A stretch of DNA of 14,130 nt from Candidatus Moraniibacteriota bacterium (GTDB lineage: Bacteria; Patescibacteriota; Minisyncoccia; Moranbacterales; UBA2206): positions 1 to 14,130 of the forward strand of contig JAHFOP010000021.1 in assembly GCA_023261605.1 (NCBI GenBank). The letters run 5' to 3'. The notes beneath the pieces were generated by a model. The model was not told the DNA's origin and did not search any database. It saw nothing but the letters and a program-made list of their open reading frames with translations. Of this stretch, positions 1 through 8,113 are shown piece by piece (the first letter of the stretch is position 1; every line of letters begins with the position of its first letter). The translations under genes were made by a program, and so were the position numbers.

Positions 1-1374
1 AGCCGCCAAATTTTGGGGATGAATTCGAGAAATCTTGAATACATTCGCCCTTTCAATTTGTCACGCGCCAAAAGATTGGCGGATAACAAACTGCTGAGCA
101 AAAAAGTGCTGGCCAAAAATGGTCTGCCGGTGCCCCGTTTAATTACCAAAATAACCACCCACGAGGAACTGGATAATTTCGATTGGCAAACTTTACCAGG
201 AGGATTTGCTCTGAAACCTAACCGCGGTTTTGGCGGAGAAGGCATTATCGTAGTGTATGGTAAAAGAAAAGGACGAGATGATGCATGGATCAAAGCAGAC
301 CGATCACTCATAACGATTGACGATCTGAAAAATCATATTCGAAATATTCTGGACGGATCCTATTCTTTGTCCGGCACGCCCGATATCGCTTTTTTTGAAG
401 AAAGGATGCAACTTCTAAAACTTTTCAAACCCTATTCATTCAAAGGCATCCCCGACATCCGTGTGATTGTTTTCAACAAAGTGCCAGTCATGGCCATGCT
501 CCGCCTACCCACTAAATTATCCGGCGGCAAAGCTAATTTACAACAAGGTGCTATCGGACTTGGCATCGACCTTGCCACCGGCACCACCACTTCCGCCGTT
601 CAAGGCAAAAACACAATAGTAGAATACGCTCCGGAAACCCGCCTTTTACTTTCCGGGATAAAAATTCCCTATTGGAATGATATTTTGAAAATGGCTGTGC
701 GCGCTCAAGAAATTTCCAGCTTGGGATTTCTCGGCACAGACATTGCCATCGACAAAGAACATGGCCCCGTTATCGTAGAGCTCAACGCCCGCCCCGGATT
801 ATCTATTCAGATTGCCAATTTGGCCGGTCTCAAAAAAAGATTACAGAAAGTAAGTGATCTGAAAATTAAAACTCTGGAACGCGGTATTCGCCTTGGCAAA
901 GATTTGTTCGGGGGAGAAATCGAAGAAGAGCTGGAAGAAATTTCCGGTAAAAAAGTCATTAGCACAGTGGAGAAAGTAAAATTGATCGGCAAAGATGAAA
1001 AGTTTGTCGAAGTGGAAGCCAAGATCGATACTGGCGCCGATTGGTCATCTATCGACGATGCCTTAGCCGTGCAACTCGGCTTTGAAAAAACCGTAGCAGA
1101 ATTTGAAAAACTCAAGCGTCCCTATGATGAGCTCAAAAATCTGACTAAGGAACAACGATGGGTCATCTTCAAAGATGTGCCCGACATTGCCGCTACCATT
1201 CCAGTACGCTCTTCTCATGGCTTCACTTATCGACCCATGATAAACCTGACCATCATGATGGACGGCACTCCGATTGCGACCAAGGTGACTTTGGTCGATA
1301 GATCACATCTGACTTATCCGGTCATCATCGGCCGCTATAATTTGAAAAAATTCTTAATTGACGTGAATAAATAA
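1..1374 (+). CDS. ATP-grasp alpha-L-glutamate-ligase-like enzyme fused to a RimB-type retropepsin domain (5' partial)
   Basis: Two domains are visible. Numbering is from a TTG codon at position 13. Residues about 20-275 are an ATP-grasp ligase of the RimK-related glutamate ligase type: the phosphate-binding loop is KPNRGFGGEG (68-77), D148 and R150 lie in the central strand, and E256-x-N258 followed by ARPG are the metal-binding residues. Residues about 320-450 resemble the RimB-like 'ATP-dependent zinc protease' family, in fact retropepsin-like: the catalytic DTGA is at 339-342 and the closing IIGR at 438-441. In proteobacteria these two functions usually sit in separate neighbouring genes. 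The frame is open to base 1, and ILGMNSRN belongs to the conserved N-terminal part of the ligase family, so the true start is probably outside the window. If it is not, ATG at 19 or TTG at 13 would serve. It is first in a run with 4 bases to the next gene. The target substrate is unknown. Confidence 0.85.
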   Translation, partial: SRQILGMNSRNLEYIRPFNLSRAKRLADNKLLSKKVLAKNGLPVPRLITKITTHEELDNFDWQTLPGGFALKPNRGFGGEGIIVVYGKRKGRDDAWIKADRSLITIDDLKNHIRNILDGSYSLSGTPDIAFFEERMQLLKLFKPYSFKGIPDIRVIVFNKVPVMAMLRLPTKLSGGKANLQQGAIGLGIDLATGTTTSAVQGKNTIVEYAPETRLLLSGIKIPYWNDILKMAVRAQEISSLGFLGTDIAIDKEHGPVIVELNARPGLSIQIANLAGLKKRLQKVSDLKIKTLERGIRLGKDLFGGEIEEELEEISGKKVISTVEKVKLIGKDEKFVEVEAKIDTGADWSSIDDALAVQLGFEKTVAEFEKLKRPYDELKNLTKEQRWVIFKDVPDIAATIPVRSSHGFTYRPMINLTIMMDGTPIATKVTLVDRSHLTYPVIIGRYNLKKFLIDVNK

Positions 1375-1378
1375 AACT

Positions 1379-2335
1379 ATGATAGAGAATCAGAGAATCA
1401 TCAAAAGGGTTGTGGGAGAAATGGGTGGAACAATCGAAGAAATTGCCCCTGAAAGGAAATATTTTTGTATAAACATATCTGGAGAGAAAATATTTGTTTC
1501 TAGAAAATTTGAAATAGCCAGTGACTTCTTCTCGGGAAAAGCACTCACTGCTTGCAAGGATTTAACATATGTGGCGCTGAAAGAAAACGGCCTACCCACG
1601 CCAAAGTCTGTCTGCCTATACAGGAAGACTTTAGCTGAAAGCGCGCTAGGGGAAAAACTTGCACCGCTAAACTACCCCCTCGTTATAAAAGATGCCAAGG
1701 GTTCCAATAGCAAAGGTGTCTTTACTGATATCAAAACAGTGGAAAATGCCAAGGAGATAATTATGCGAGAAATAGAAAACTTTTCCTCCCTCATTGTCCA
1801 AGAGATGGTTTTCGGGAGAGAGTATCGCGTCTTAGTTTTGAAAAATAAGGCCATCGGAGTTTTAGAAATGATACCACCTAGAATTTTCGGGGATGGGGAA
1901 AGCACGGTCAAAGAACTTATTGAAAAAAAACAAACCAGAAGATATGCCCGGACAAAGCCCGACAAAGCACTGAACGAAATTTTACAAGAACAAGGCATCA
2001 CTCTGGGCGACATCCTCGAAAAGAATCGGGAAATTTTTATTAAAAAAAATTCCTGCCTGGCCGAAGGAGGCGAGACCAGAGATGTGACTGCCTTAATAAA
2101 TCCGGAGATTGAACGTATTTGCGCGAAGGCAGCAATGGCTGTGGGGAAATATCTGGTCGGGATTGATCTTATATGCGATAATATCAGCAAGAGGCCTACT
2201 GAGCAGGCTATAAACATCTTAGAAATAAATGGCAAGCCAGATTTATACATACATTATAAGCCAACCCACGGAAAGACTCGCAACGTAATCAAGGACATCA
2301 TCGAATTTATTTTGAAATTAAAAAGGGAACAATAA
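1379..2335 (+). CDS. Stand-alone cyanophycin-synthetase-like ATP-grasp ligase
   Basis: This 318-residue protein matches the central ATP-grasp domain of cyanophycin synthetase (CphA), which adds an amino acid to a peptide carboxylate through an acyl phosphate. Visible family marks are KDLT and GLPTPKS before the domain, the loop VIKDAKGSNSKGV with K104, QEMVFGREYRVLV (141-153), FGDGESTVKELI, an EGGETRDVT segment, E282-x-N284-GKPD, and the C-terminal PTHGKTRNV, which is very CphA-like. The CphA Mur-ligase domain is absent and the region before the ATP-grasp fold is short, about 60 residues. A separate Mur ligase of the same family is encoded at 4187-5449, so the two CphA activities appear to be split over two genes. 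It starts 4 bases after the preceding stop and ends 5 bases before the next ATG, so it is co-transcribed. The real substrate need not be Asp/Arg. Confidence 0.85.
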   Translation: MIENQRIIKRVVGEMGGTIEEIAPERKYFCINISGEKIFVSRKFEIASDFFSGKALTACKDLTYVALKENGLPTPKSVCLYRKTLAESALGEKLAPLNYPLVIKDAKGSNSKGVFTDIKTVENAKEIIMREIENFSSLIVQEMVFGREYRVLVLKNKAIGVLEMIPPRIFGDGESTVKELIEKKQTRRYARTKPDKALNEILQEQGITLGDILEKNREIFIKKNSCLAEGGETRDVTALINPEIERICAKAAMAVGKYLVGIDLICDNISKRPTEQAINILEINGKPDLYIHYKPTHGKTRNVIKDIIEFILKLKREQ

Positions 2336-2340
2336 AAAAT

Positions 2341-3243
2341 ATGCTACTCATCCTAAAAGACAAGAAGAAAAGCGTTTCTGGCACGGAAAAAACTGTCAAA
2401 ATTCTTCAGAAAAAATTGAAAGAAAAAAATATTCCCGTCGATATTGCCAGCCTCGAAGAGGTCGAACTTTTTGTTGAAAAAAACAATGTACAAGCGTTTA
2501 TCAAAAATAAAGCACTTACTGATTATTCGGCCGTCTTCTTCCGAAAAGTTGGCAATAGGAAAAATCTAGCCTTTATTTTATCCAGAATAGCTCAGGACAA
2601 AAACATCTTTTTTGTTGACAGGCTTTATCGCTTTACTAATGATGCCAGCAAACTCAAGCAGACAGTTGCTTTGGCTCTGGGTAAAGTAGCAGTTCCAAAA
2701 ACTTATTTTTCCTCGGCTTACACAAAGAAATCCATTGCTTCAGCAGAAAATTTCCTAGGCTTGCCCATGGTGATAAAAGTTTCCCAAAGTAGAAAAGGCC
2801 TAGGAGTATATCTAGCGAAAAATAAAAAAGAAGCACTGGAGATAATTCAAAAAAATCCAAGCGACGAGATTATTATCCAGGAGTTTATTCCTAATAATTT
2901 TGATTATCGAATCCTAGTCTTAGGGACAAAAATAGGTTGCGTCATAAAAAGAGAGCGCCCTGATAAAAAAAATGAATTTAGAAATAATGTATATTTAGGT
3001 GCTAGTGAAGAATTTTTGGCACTCTCCCAAGTAGGCGCGACTATCAAAAAAGAAGCTCTCTTAGCGGCCAGAGTGGCAGACATTCAGGTCGCTGGCGTCG
3101 ATATCGTTATCAGCCCTGACAACAAGCCTTATGTTTTTGAAGTAAATCGTTCTCCAGCCTTTACTTTTGATGAAAAAATTTCCAATGAACTAAGCTCTCT
3201 CGCTAATTATTTATACCAATGCTGCAAAAAAAGAAAAAAATAG
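2341..3243 (+). CDS. RimK-type ATP-grasp ligase
   Basis: A 300-residue protein with the RimK layout: an N-terminal pre-ATP-grasp alpha/beta region (about 1-100), then the ATP-grasp fold. Motifs seen are MVIKVSQSRKGLGVYLA with K146, IIQEFIPN (178-185) followed by the D188-Y-R190 strand, and VFEVNRSP with E267 and N269 as metal ligands. RimK relatives ligate glutamate or other amino acids to a protein or peptide C-terminus (RimK itself acts on ribosomal protein S6), or make small peptides. Nothing here fixes the substrate. It sits between the CphA-like ATP-grasp gene (5-base gap) and another ATP-grasp gene (2-base gap) in the same operon. It shows little obvious similarity to its downstream neighbour outside the motifs, so I do not think it is a recent tandem duplicate. 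The C-terminus ends in a lysine-rich run (KKRKK). Confidence 0.8.
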   Translation: MLLILKDKKKSVSGTEKTVKILQKKLKEKNIPVDIASLEEVELFVEKNNVQAFIKNKALTDYSAVFFRKVGNRKNLAFILSRIAQDKNIFFVDRLYRFTNDASKLKQTVALALGKVAVPKTYFSSAYTKKSIASAENFLGLPMVIKVSQSRKGLGVYLAKNKKEALEIIQKNPSDEIIIQEFIPNNFDYRILVLGTKIGCVIKRERPDKKNEFRNNVYLGASEEFLALSQVGATIKKEALLAARVADIQVAGVDIVISPDNKPYVFEVNRSPAFTFDEKISNELSSLANYLYQCCKKRKK

Positions 3244-3245
3244 TT

Positions 3246-4175
3246 ATGTATTTCAAAAAAGAAAGGCCCAGCCAGGATCCTTTTTTGAATTTTGGAAAAA
3301 AAAGATCCATCTATCGATATTTTTTCCTGAAAGGGACTTCTTTGAATTTTGATATGTATTTAGCTAGTGGGCCGAATAGTTATTTAGGCGGTCTAAAATT
3401 TAAAAATCCAGCTTTTTTTAATGGGGAAATTTTTTCCGCGTACAATGGAATAATTGAAGCCAATGCTGTCTATGACAGAAGTGGCGGAGTCGCCTTTCCT
3501 CCCCCCAAAATGGATTCCAAGGTGCTAAATTGCTCCGCTTTTAAAATTCTTTGCAATGATAAAAATTTGATGTACCAATATTTTGGAAAGTTTATGCCGA
3601 AAAGCTTTGAGATAAAAACCGCCACTGATTTAAAAGTTTTTTTGAAAAAATTCAGCCCTGCTTCCTTGGCTGTCCTAAAGCCGGCTAACGGGCTGGGCGG
3701 GAAAAATATTCTCATAGATAAGGCTAGCAATTTAGCTAGTGCAGTCTTAGAAAAGGGAATGAGATATACACTGCAAGAATTTATTGACACCTCTCGCGGA
3801 ATAACAGGCCTCACTACACAGACGCATGACCTGCGAGTCGTTATTGTTAACGGTAAAATCATCCTTTCTCATTTAAGAACACCCAAGCAGGGCAGTCTCT
3901 TGGCCAACGCCGCCCAAGGAGGAACACTGCAAGAAGTTCCATTAGAAAAAATCCCGGCAAATGTTTTAAGCATAGTTTCGGAAATGCAAAAAATTATCGA
4001 CAAAAAATTCAATTTCCCCATATATTCAATTGATTTTGGCGTTACAGAAAATGGACCATTAGTATTTGAACTTAATGACCAAATCGGTTTTCCAAGTGAA
4101 GACATGCTCAACGCAAAACCTTTCATAAATGCCTTATTTGAGTCACTTGTAACGTTAGCTAATGTTAACTGCTAA
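3246..4175 (+). CDS. Divergent RimK-like ATP-grasp ligase
   Basis: An ATP-grasp enzyme of about 309 residues. The key motifs are present: AVLKPANGLGGKNI with K145, LQEFIDTSRG, HDLRVVIVNGK with D195 and R197, SHLRTPKQGS, a LLANAAQGG segment, and VFELND with E275 and N277. The first about 110 residues are unlike the neighbouring ligases and I recognise no named domain there. The HDLR, RTP and N-x-x-x-GG pattern is the glutamate-ligase/RimK style. I chose ATG at 3246 because it follows the previous stop (3241-3243) by 2 bases, which suits translational coupling. An in-frame ATG at 3219, inside the preceding gene, would add nine lysine-rich residues and cannot be excluded. The substrate is unknown. 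The context implies action in the same peptide pathway as its neighbours. Confidence 0.78.
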   Translation: MYFKKERPSQDPFLNFGKKRSIYRYFFLKGTSLNFDMYLASGPNSYLGGLKFKNPAFFNGEIFSAYNGIIEANAVYDRSGGVAFPPPKMDSKVLNCSAFKILCNDKNLMYQYFGKFMPKSFEIKTATDLKVFLKKFSPASLAVLKPANGLGGKNILIDKASNLASAVLEKGMRYTLQEFIDTSRGITGLTTQTHDLRVVIVNGKIILSHLRTPKQGSLLANAAQGGTLQEVPLEKIPANVLSIVSEMQKIIDKKFNFPIYSIDFGVTENGPLVFELNDQIGFPSEDMLNAKPFINALFESLVTLANVNC

Positions 4176-4186
4176 TTCATTAAAAG

Positions 4187-5449
4187 ATGAAAATAGTATC
4201 AATCACTGGGACAAAGGGAAAAACTACTGTCACTAGAGTACTGGCTTATCTGCTGCGCCAAAGAAATCTCACCACTCTGCGAGTAGACAACGATGGCCAT
4301 TATATAAATGAAAGGCAAAAAAGCTCTCTCGATGATAGCTTGAACTTATTCGAAAAAACCCCGTCCGTTTGCCCAGGAAAATATTTAATCACCATGAAAA
4401 AGTATTTTCCTGACTTTGCCGCTATATTAGAAGCCTCCATCGGATCACGAGGAGGAGGACTAGGCTACAGATTTCACGATATAGGAATTTTTACCAACAT
4501 CTATGAAGATCATATCCAGAAACACAAGGGCATAAAAAACAGACTTGATTTAGCAAAGACTAAAAATTTTATAGTCAGAAAAATAAACAATAATGGTTTT
4601 CTAGTTTTTAATGCCGATGATAAATATGTCTGCTCTCAATTAAAAGAACTTCCCAAAAATAAAAATGTAACACTGCTTCCAGTAGGCCTCAGCTTTAATC
4701 ATTATGATAAAAAGAAACATTTATCTGAAGGTGGGCAAGTAATCACCTTAGAGGATGATTGGACAGTTATAAAAACAAGAGATAGGACTAAAAAAATAAT
4801 TAAGACCAAAGACTTAAGCTGGACTTTTGATGGATTTTTTAAGCCCTCTCTTTACAACTTGCTGTTTATCCTAGGTGGCCTCTATGCTTATTTTGGCCAG
4901 AAAATAAACACCGGGGATATTGATGCTTTAAAAAAATATACGCCCAACCCCTACGGAGGACGCCTCACTCTGATGAAAAATAAAACTGGAGTGCAAATAA
5001 TCATCGACTATGCTCACGAAAAGAAATCCCTGCTGGAGCTATCTAGACTAGGTCATAAAATAAAAAAAAATCATCTCATTGGGGTCTTGCGCCTAGCGCC
5101 AAATATTCGCAATGAAGCTATTTTAAAAATTGCCAAAGCCCTCTATTCAAAATATGACCATTTTATAATCTATGATAAAATTGATGGTGTCCACAGAAAA
5201 AAATATTGCGAAAAAAATTCAGGCTTTTCAAGAGAGATTGGGGAGGTTTCCAGTTTCTTTTCCAAATCACTAAAAACACTGCAAAAAAACTCTACCATCA
5301 CCGTAGAATCAGTTATCCTCGAGGGAGATGCCATAAAAAGAGCTGCGAAAATTGCCCTGCCAGGAGATGTTGTTGCGATCATTTGGGGGCACGAGCCGAA
5401 AGACACTATTAATCAAGTGAAAAAATACTTCCGAGCTAATCTTTTATAG
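4187..5449 (+). CDS. Stand-alone Mur ligase of the cyanophycin-synthetase type
   Basis: A 420-residue Mur ligase. It has the P-loop GTKGKTT (8-14), the middle-domain signatures FTNIYEDH with H109 and NADD (142-145), and the C-terminal-domain segments NPYGGR and DYAH (274-277), followed by a GVLRLAPNIRNEAI stretch and an EGDAI segment near the end. The pattern EASIGSRGGGLGYR before FTNI, and the lack of MurC/D/E/F-specific N-terminal UDP-binding sequence, place it nearest to the C-terminal Mur domain of cyanophycin synthetase; CapB/FolC are further away. Such domains activate a carboxylate with ATP and couple an amino acid. It follows the RimK-like gene by 11 bases and ends the operon; the next promoter begins 2 bases after its stop. 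Folylpolyglutamate synthase is a less likely alternative, because the folate-binding regions are not evident. Confidence 0.82.
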   Translation: MKIVSITGTKGKTTVTRVLAYLLRQRNLTTLRVDNDGHYINERQKSSLDDSLNLFEKTPSVCPGKYLITMKKYFPDFAAILEASIGSRGGGLGYRFHDIGIFTNIYEDHIQKHKGIKNRLDLAKTKNFIVRKINNNGFLVFNADDKYVCSQLKELPKNKNVTLLPVGLSFNHYDKKKHLSEGGQVITLEDDWTVIKTRDRTKKIIKTKDLSWTFDGFFKPSLYNLLFILGGLYAYFGQKINTGDIDALKKYTPNPYGGRLTLMKNKTGVQIIIDYAHEKKSLLELSRLGHKIKKNHLIGVLRLAPNIRNEAILKIAKALYSKYDHFIIYDKIDGVHRKKYCEKNSGFSREIGEVSSFFSKSLKTLQKNSTITVESVILEGDAIKRAAKIALPGDVVAIIWGHEPKDTINQVKKYFRANLL

Positions 5450-5451
5450 CC

Positions 5452-5480
5452 TTGAACTTTTCCCCATTTCGTACTATAAT
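5452..5480 (+). promoter_or_regulatory. Sigma-70-type promoter for the PBP gene
   Basis: TTGAAC at 5452-5457 (four of six consensus bases) is followed after exactly 17 bases by a perfect TATAAT at 5475-5480. Transcription would start near 5487, about 30 bases before the PBP start codon at 5518. The site lies directly behind the Mur ligase stop codon and so marks the boundary between the ATP-grasp operon and the PBP gene. No hairpin terminator is seen between them, so read-through is possible. Confidence 0.7.
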
Positions 5481-5517
5481 GCAGAGAACTTAAAAGTAAT
5501 TTTATTTAACATTCTCT

Positions 5518-8100
5518 ATGCGTATATTTTCTCCCAAAAATGGTTCTGGTGGCCAAAATAAGCTGCAAAATTGGCTTTCTACAATTAAATGGAAATCGGT
5601 AGGCAAGGTTTTTCTCTGGCTGATTTTGGCCGGTTTTTTGTCTGTCGCTGGAGTTTTTGCCTACTACGCCAAAGATTTACCAAGTCCAGGAAGCTTGGGA
5701 AATCGGGCTATGGCACAATCCACTAAAATATACGACCGTACGGGAAACCACTTATTATATGAAATCCATGGCGAAGAAAAACGCACGGAAATTCCTTTTT
5801 CCCAAATGCCTGACACTTTGAAATACGCTACCATCGCATTGGAAGATCAAAACTTTTATACTAATCATGGCATTGAAATCACTTCTATCATTCGCGCGGG
5901 ACTGGCCGACTTGCTTCATAGACAAGCTACCCAAGGCGCTTCCACTATTACCCAACAGCTGGTCAAGCAAACCCTCCTTACCTCGGAAAAAACCATTTCC
6001 CGTAAAGTGAAAGAGGCCATTCTCTCTGTGGAGCTGGGACAGAAATTTTCCAAAGATGAAATTCTCGGGATGTATCTCAATCAAATTCCTTATGGTTCCA
6101 ATGCTTATGGCACTGAAGCCGCGGCTCAGACTTTTTTTGGCAAACACGCATCTGAGCTTTCATTAGATGAGTCTGCCCTCCTCGCCTCACTCCCTCAAGC
6201 TCCTTCACACTATTCCCCCTACGGGAATTACACTGACGACCTAAAAGCTCGTCAAGAATATGCCCTAAATCAAATGGCTCGTTTGGGTTATATCAGCGCC
6301 GATCAAGCGGCAGCGGCTAAACAAATTGATGTCCTATCCAAAATCAAACCCTTTTCAGAAAACATCGCCGCGCCGCATTTTGTGATGTATGTCAAAGATT
6401 ATTTGGAAAAACAATACGGCGATCAAGTCGTAGAACAAGGTGGCTTGAAAGTTTATACCACCCTTGATTGGAACAAGCAACAGATAGCTGAACAAGCGGT
6501 GCGTGACTATGCCGACAAAAATGCCTCCACCTATCGAGCCAACAATGCCGCTCTCGTCGCCGCTGATCCGCGCACGGGGCAAATTTTGGCCATGGTTGGC
6601 TCCAAGGATTATTTTGGCAAAGCCACTCCCGCAGGTTGCATTTCTGGAAAGAATTGCACCTTCGAGGGCAACTTCAATGTGGCCACGGCTCTGCGCCAAC
6701 CAGGCTCATCTTTCAAACCCTATGTCTATCTGACCGCTTTTGAAAAAGGCTTCACGCCGGAAACCAACATTTGGGATGTAGACACTAATTTTTCCACAGT
6801 TGACGGCCAGATTTATGACCCAAAAAACTATGACGGCCAAAACCGCGGGCTTTTGCAAATGAAAAATGCTTTGGCGATGTCGCTCAATGTACCAGCAGTC
6901 AAAACTCTCTATTTGGCCGGCATAAAAAATTCCATCGACACAGCTCACAAAATGGGCATCACTACCCTCAATGACCCGAGCCGCTATGGATTGTCTTTGG
7001 TGCTAGGAGGCGGAGAAGTGACACTCATTGATCATGTCAACGCCTTTTCCACATTTGCTACCGGCGGAATCCATCACAATCAATCCACTATACTTAAAGT
7101 TGAAGACGGCTCAGGAAAGATTTTAGAAGAATATAAACCCGACGAAGGCACACGCGCAGTAGAAGAAAAATATGTAGCTATGATTGATTATATCCTTTCT
7201 ACTAATGATTTGCGTGCGCCCGTCTTTGGGACAAATAACCCTCTGCGCTTTGACGATCGACCCGTAGCAGCTAAAACCGGCACCACCAATGATTGGCATG
7301 ATGGCTGGACAGTGGGATACACCCCCTCTCTTGTTGCAGGTGTTTGGACAGGAAACAATGACAATTCCGTCATGGCCAAAGGAGCAGACGGATCCTACGT
7401 CGCTTCGCCTATTTGGCGCGAATTTATGCAAAAATCATTGCAAAATTATAATATTGAGCAATTTCCCAAATACACCCCCCAGGAAACAGGCAAAGCCGTC
7501 CTTGATGGAAAGTTAGACCAAAAAATGAAAGTAGAAGTGTGTAAAATCAAAAAGGATGAATATTGTCTAGCTAATGATTCTTGCCCAAGTGACACCAAAG
7601 ACAAAAAAAGTTTTGTAGATTCCCATAGTATTCTCTATTATGTCAACAAAGATAATCCCTTGGGGGATCCGCCGAGCAATCCTAATGATGATCCACAATT
7701 TAATGCCTGGGAAGATGCCGTTAAAAAATATCTCAAAGATAACAAAATTAAGGGTGATACCATTCCAACTGAAGCGTGTCAAGCTAGTGATTTTAGCGAT
7801 GGAAAATCCAAAAATAAACAACCTTCTATTTCTATCGACTCTCCCGCTAATGGTGACACACTGACAGAGGCAACCTTGCCCATAAAAATCAGTGCCAGCT
7901 CACCCAATGGTGCGCAAAGCGTCACCATCTCCATTAATGGCACCGATGTTTATTCCAAATCCAACGACCTCACCTTCACCTTCAATTATGCTATTCCCGA
8001 CAACCAAAAATCCGCTACGCTAGACATCGTCGCCACCGTCACCGACAACGACGGCGACACCGCGACTTCTGAAATCAATGTGACAGCCAATGTGCAATAA
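5518..8100 (+). CDS. Class A penicillin-binding protein (PBP1A/PonA-like) with Ig-like tail
   Basis: A bifunctional peptidoglycan synthase of 860 residues, anchored in the membrane and acting outside it. A cytoplasmic basic segment is followed by one membrane helix (about 30-51). The glycosyltransferase-51 domain (about 80-260) carries the catalytic E109 in EDQNFY and has GASTITQQLVK and a GMYLNQIPYGSNAYG segment. The transpeptidase domain (about 330-640) has the catalytic serine S397 in SSFK, SLN at 455-457 and KTGTT at 586-590. Behind it come a linker with four cysteines (675, 683, 689, 754) and a C-terminal bacterial Ig-like domain (about 769-860). Two further cysteines, 374 and 380, lie in the transpeptidase domain. 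All catalytic residues are intact. It has its own promoter and ends at a strong hairpin terminator. The function is certain at family level; what the tail binds is not known. Confidence 0.96.
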   Translation: MRIFSPKNGSGGQNKLQNWLSTIKWKSVGKVFLWLILAGFLSVAGVFAYYAKDLPSPGSLGNRAMAQSTKIYDRTGNHLLYEIHGEEKRTEIPFSQMPDTLKYATIALEDQNFYTNHGIEITSIIRAGLADLLHRQATQGASTITQQLVKQTLLTSEKTISRKVKEAILSVELGQKFSKDEILGMYLNQIPYGSNAYGTEAAAQTFFGKHASELSLDESALLASLPQAPSHYSPYGNYTDDLKARQEYALNQMARLGYISADQAAAAKQIDVLSKIKPFSENIAAPHFVMYVKDYLEKQYGDQVVEQGGLKVYTTLDWNKQQIAEQAVRDYADKNASTYRANNAALVAADPRTGQILAMVGSKDYFGKATPAGCISGKNCTFEGNFNVATALRQPGSSFKPYVYLTAFEKGFTPETNIWDVDTNFSTVDGQIYDPKNYDGQNRGLLQMKNALAMSLNVPAVKTLYLAGIKNSIDTAHKMGITTLNDPSRYGLSLVLGGGEVTLIDHVNAFSTFATGGIHHNQSTILKVEDGSGKILEEYKPDEGTRAVEEKYVAMIDYILSTNDLRAPVFGTNNPLRFDDRPVAAKTGTTNDWHDGWTVGYTPSLVAGVWTGNNDNSVMAKGADGSYVASPIWREFMQKSLQNYNIEQFPKYTPQETGKAVLDGKLDQKMKVEVCKIKKDEYCLANDSCPSDTKDKKSFVDSHSILYYVNKDNPLGDPPSNPNDDPQFNAWEDAVKKYLKDNKIKGDTIPTEACQASDFSDGKSKNKQPSISIDSPANGDTLTEATLPIKISASSPNGAQSVTISINGTDVYSKSNDLTFTFNYAIPDNQKSATLDIVATVTDNDGDTATSEINVTANVQ

Positions 8101-8113
8101 TTCATTCCTGTTG

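Noticed and set aside
1672..2250. Long open frame of 192 codons on the minus strand
   Set aside because: It is antisense to the CphA-like ATP-grasp gene, its translation is rich in Ser, Ile and Phe without a recognisable motif, and the plus-strand frame carries clear family motifs.
5755..6147. Minus-strand open frame of 130 codons inside the PBP gene
   Set aside because: It lies opposite the glycosyltransferase domain, whose plus-strand motifs are intact, so it is a shadow frame.
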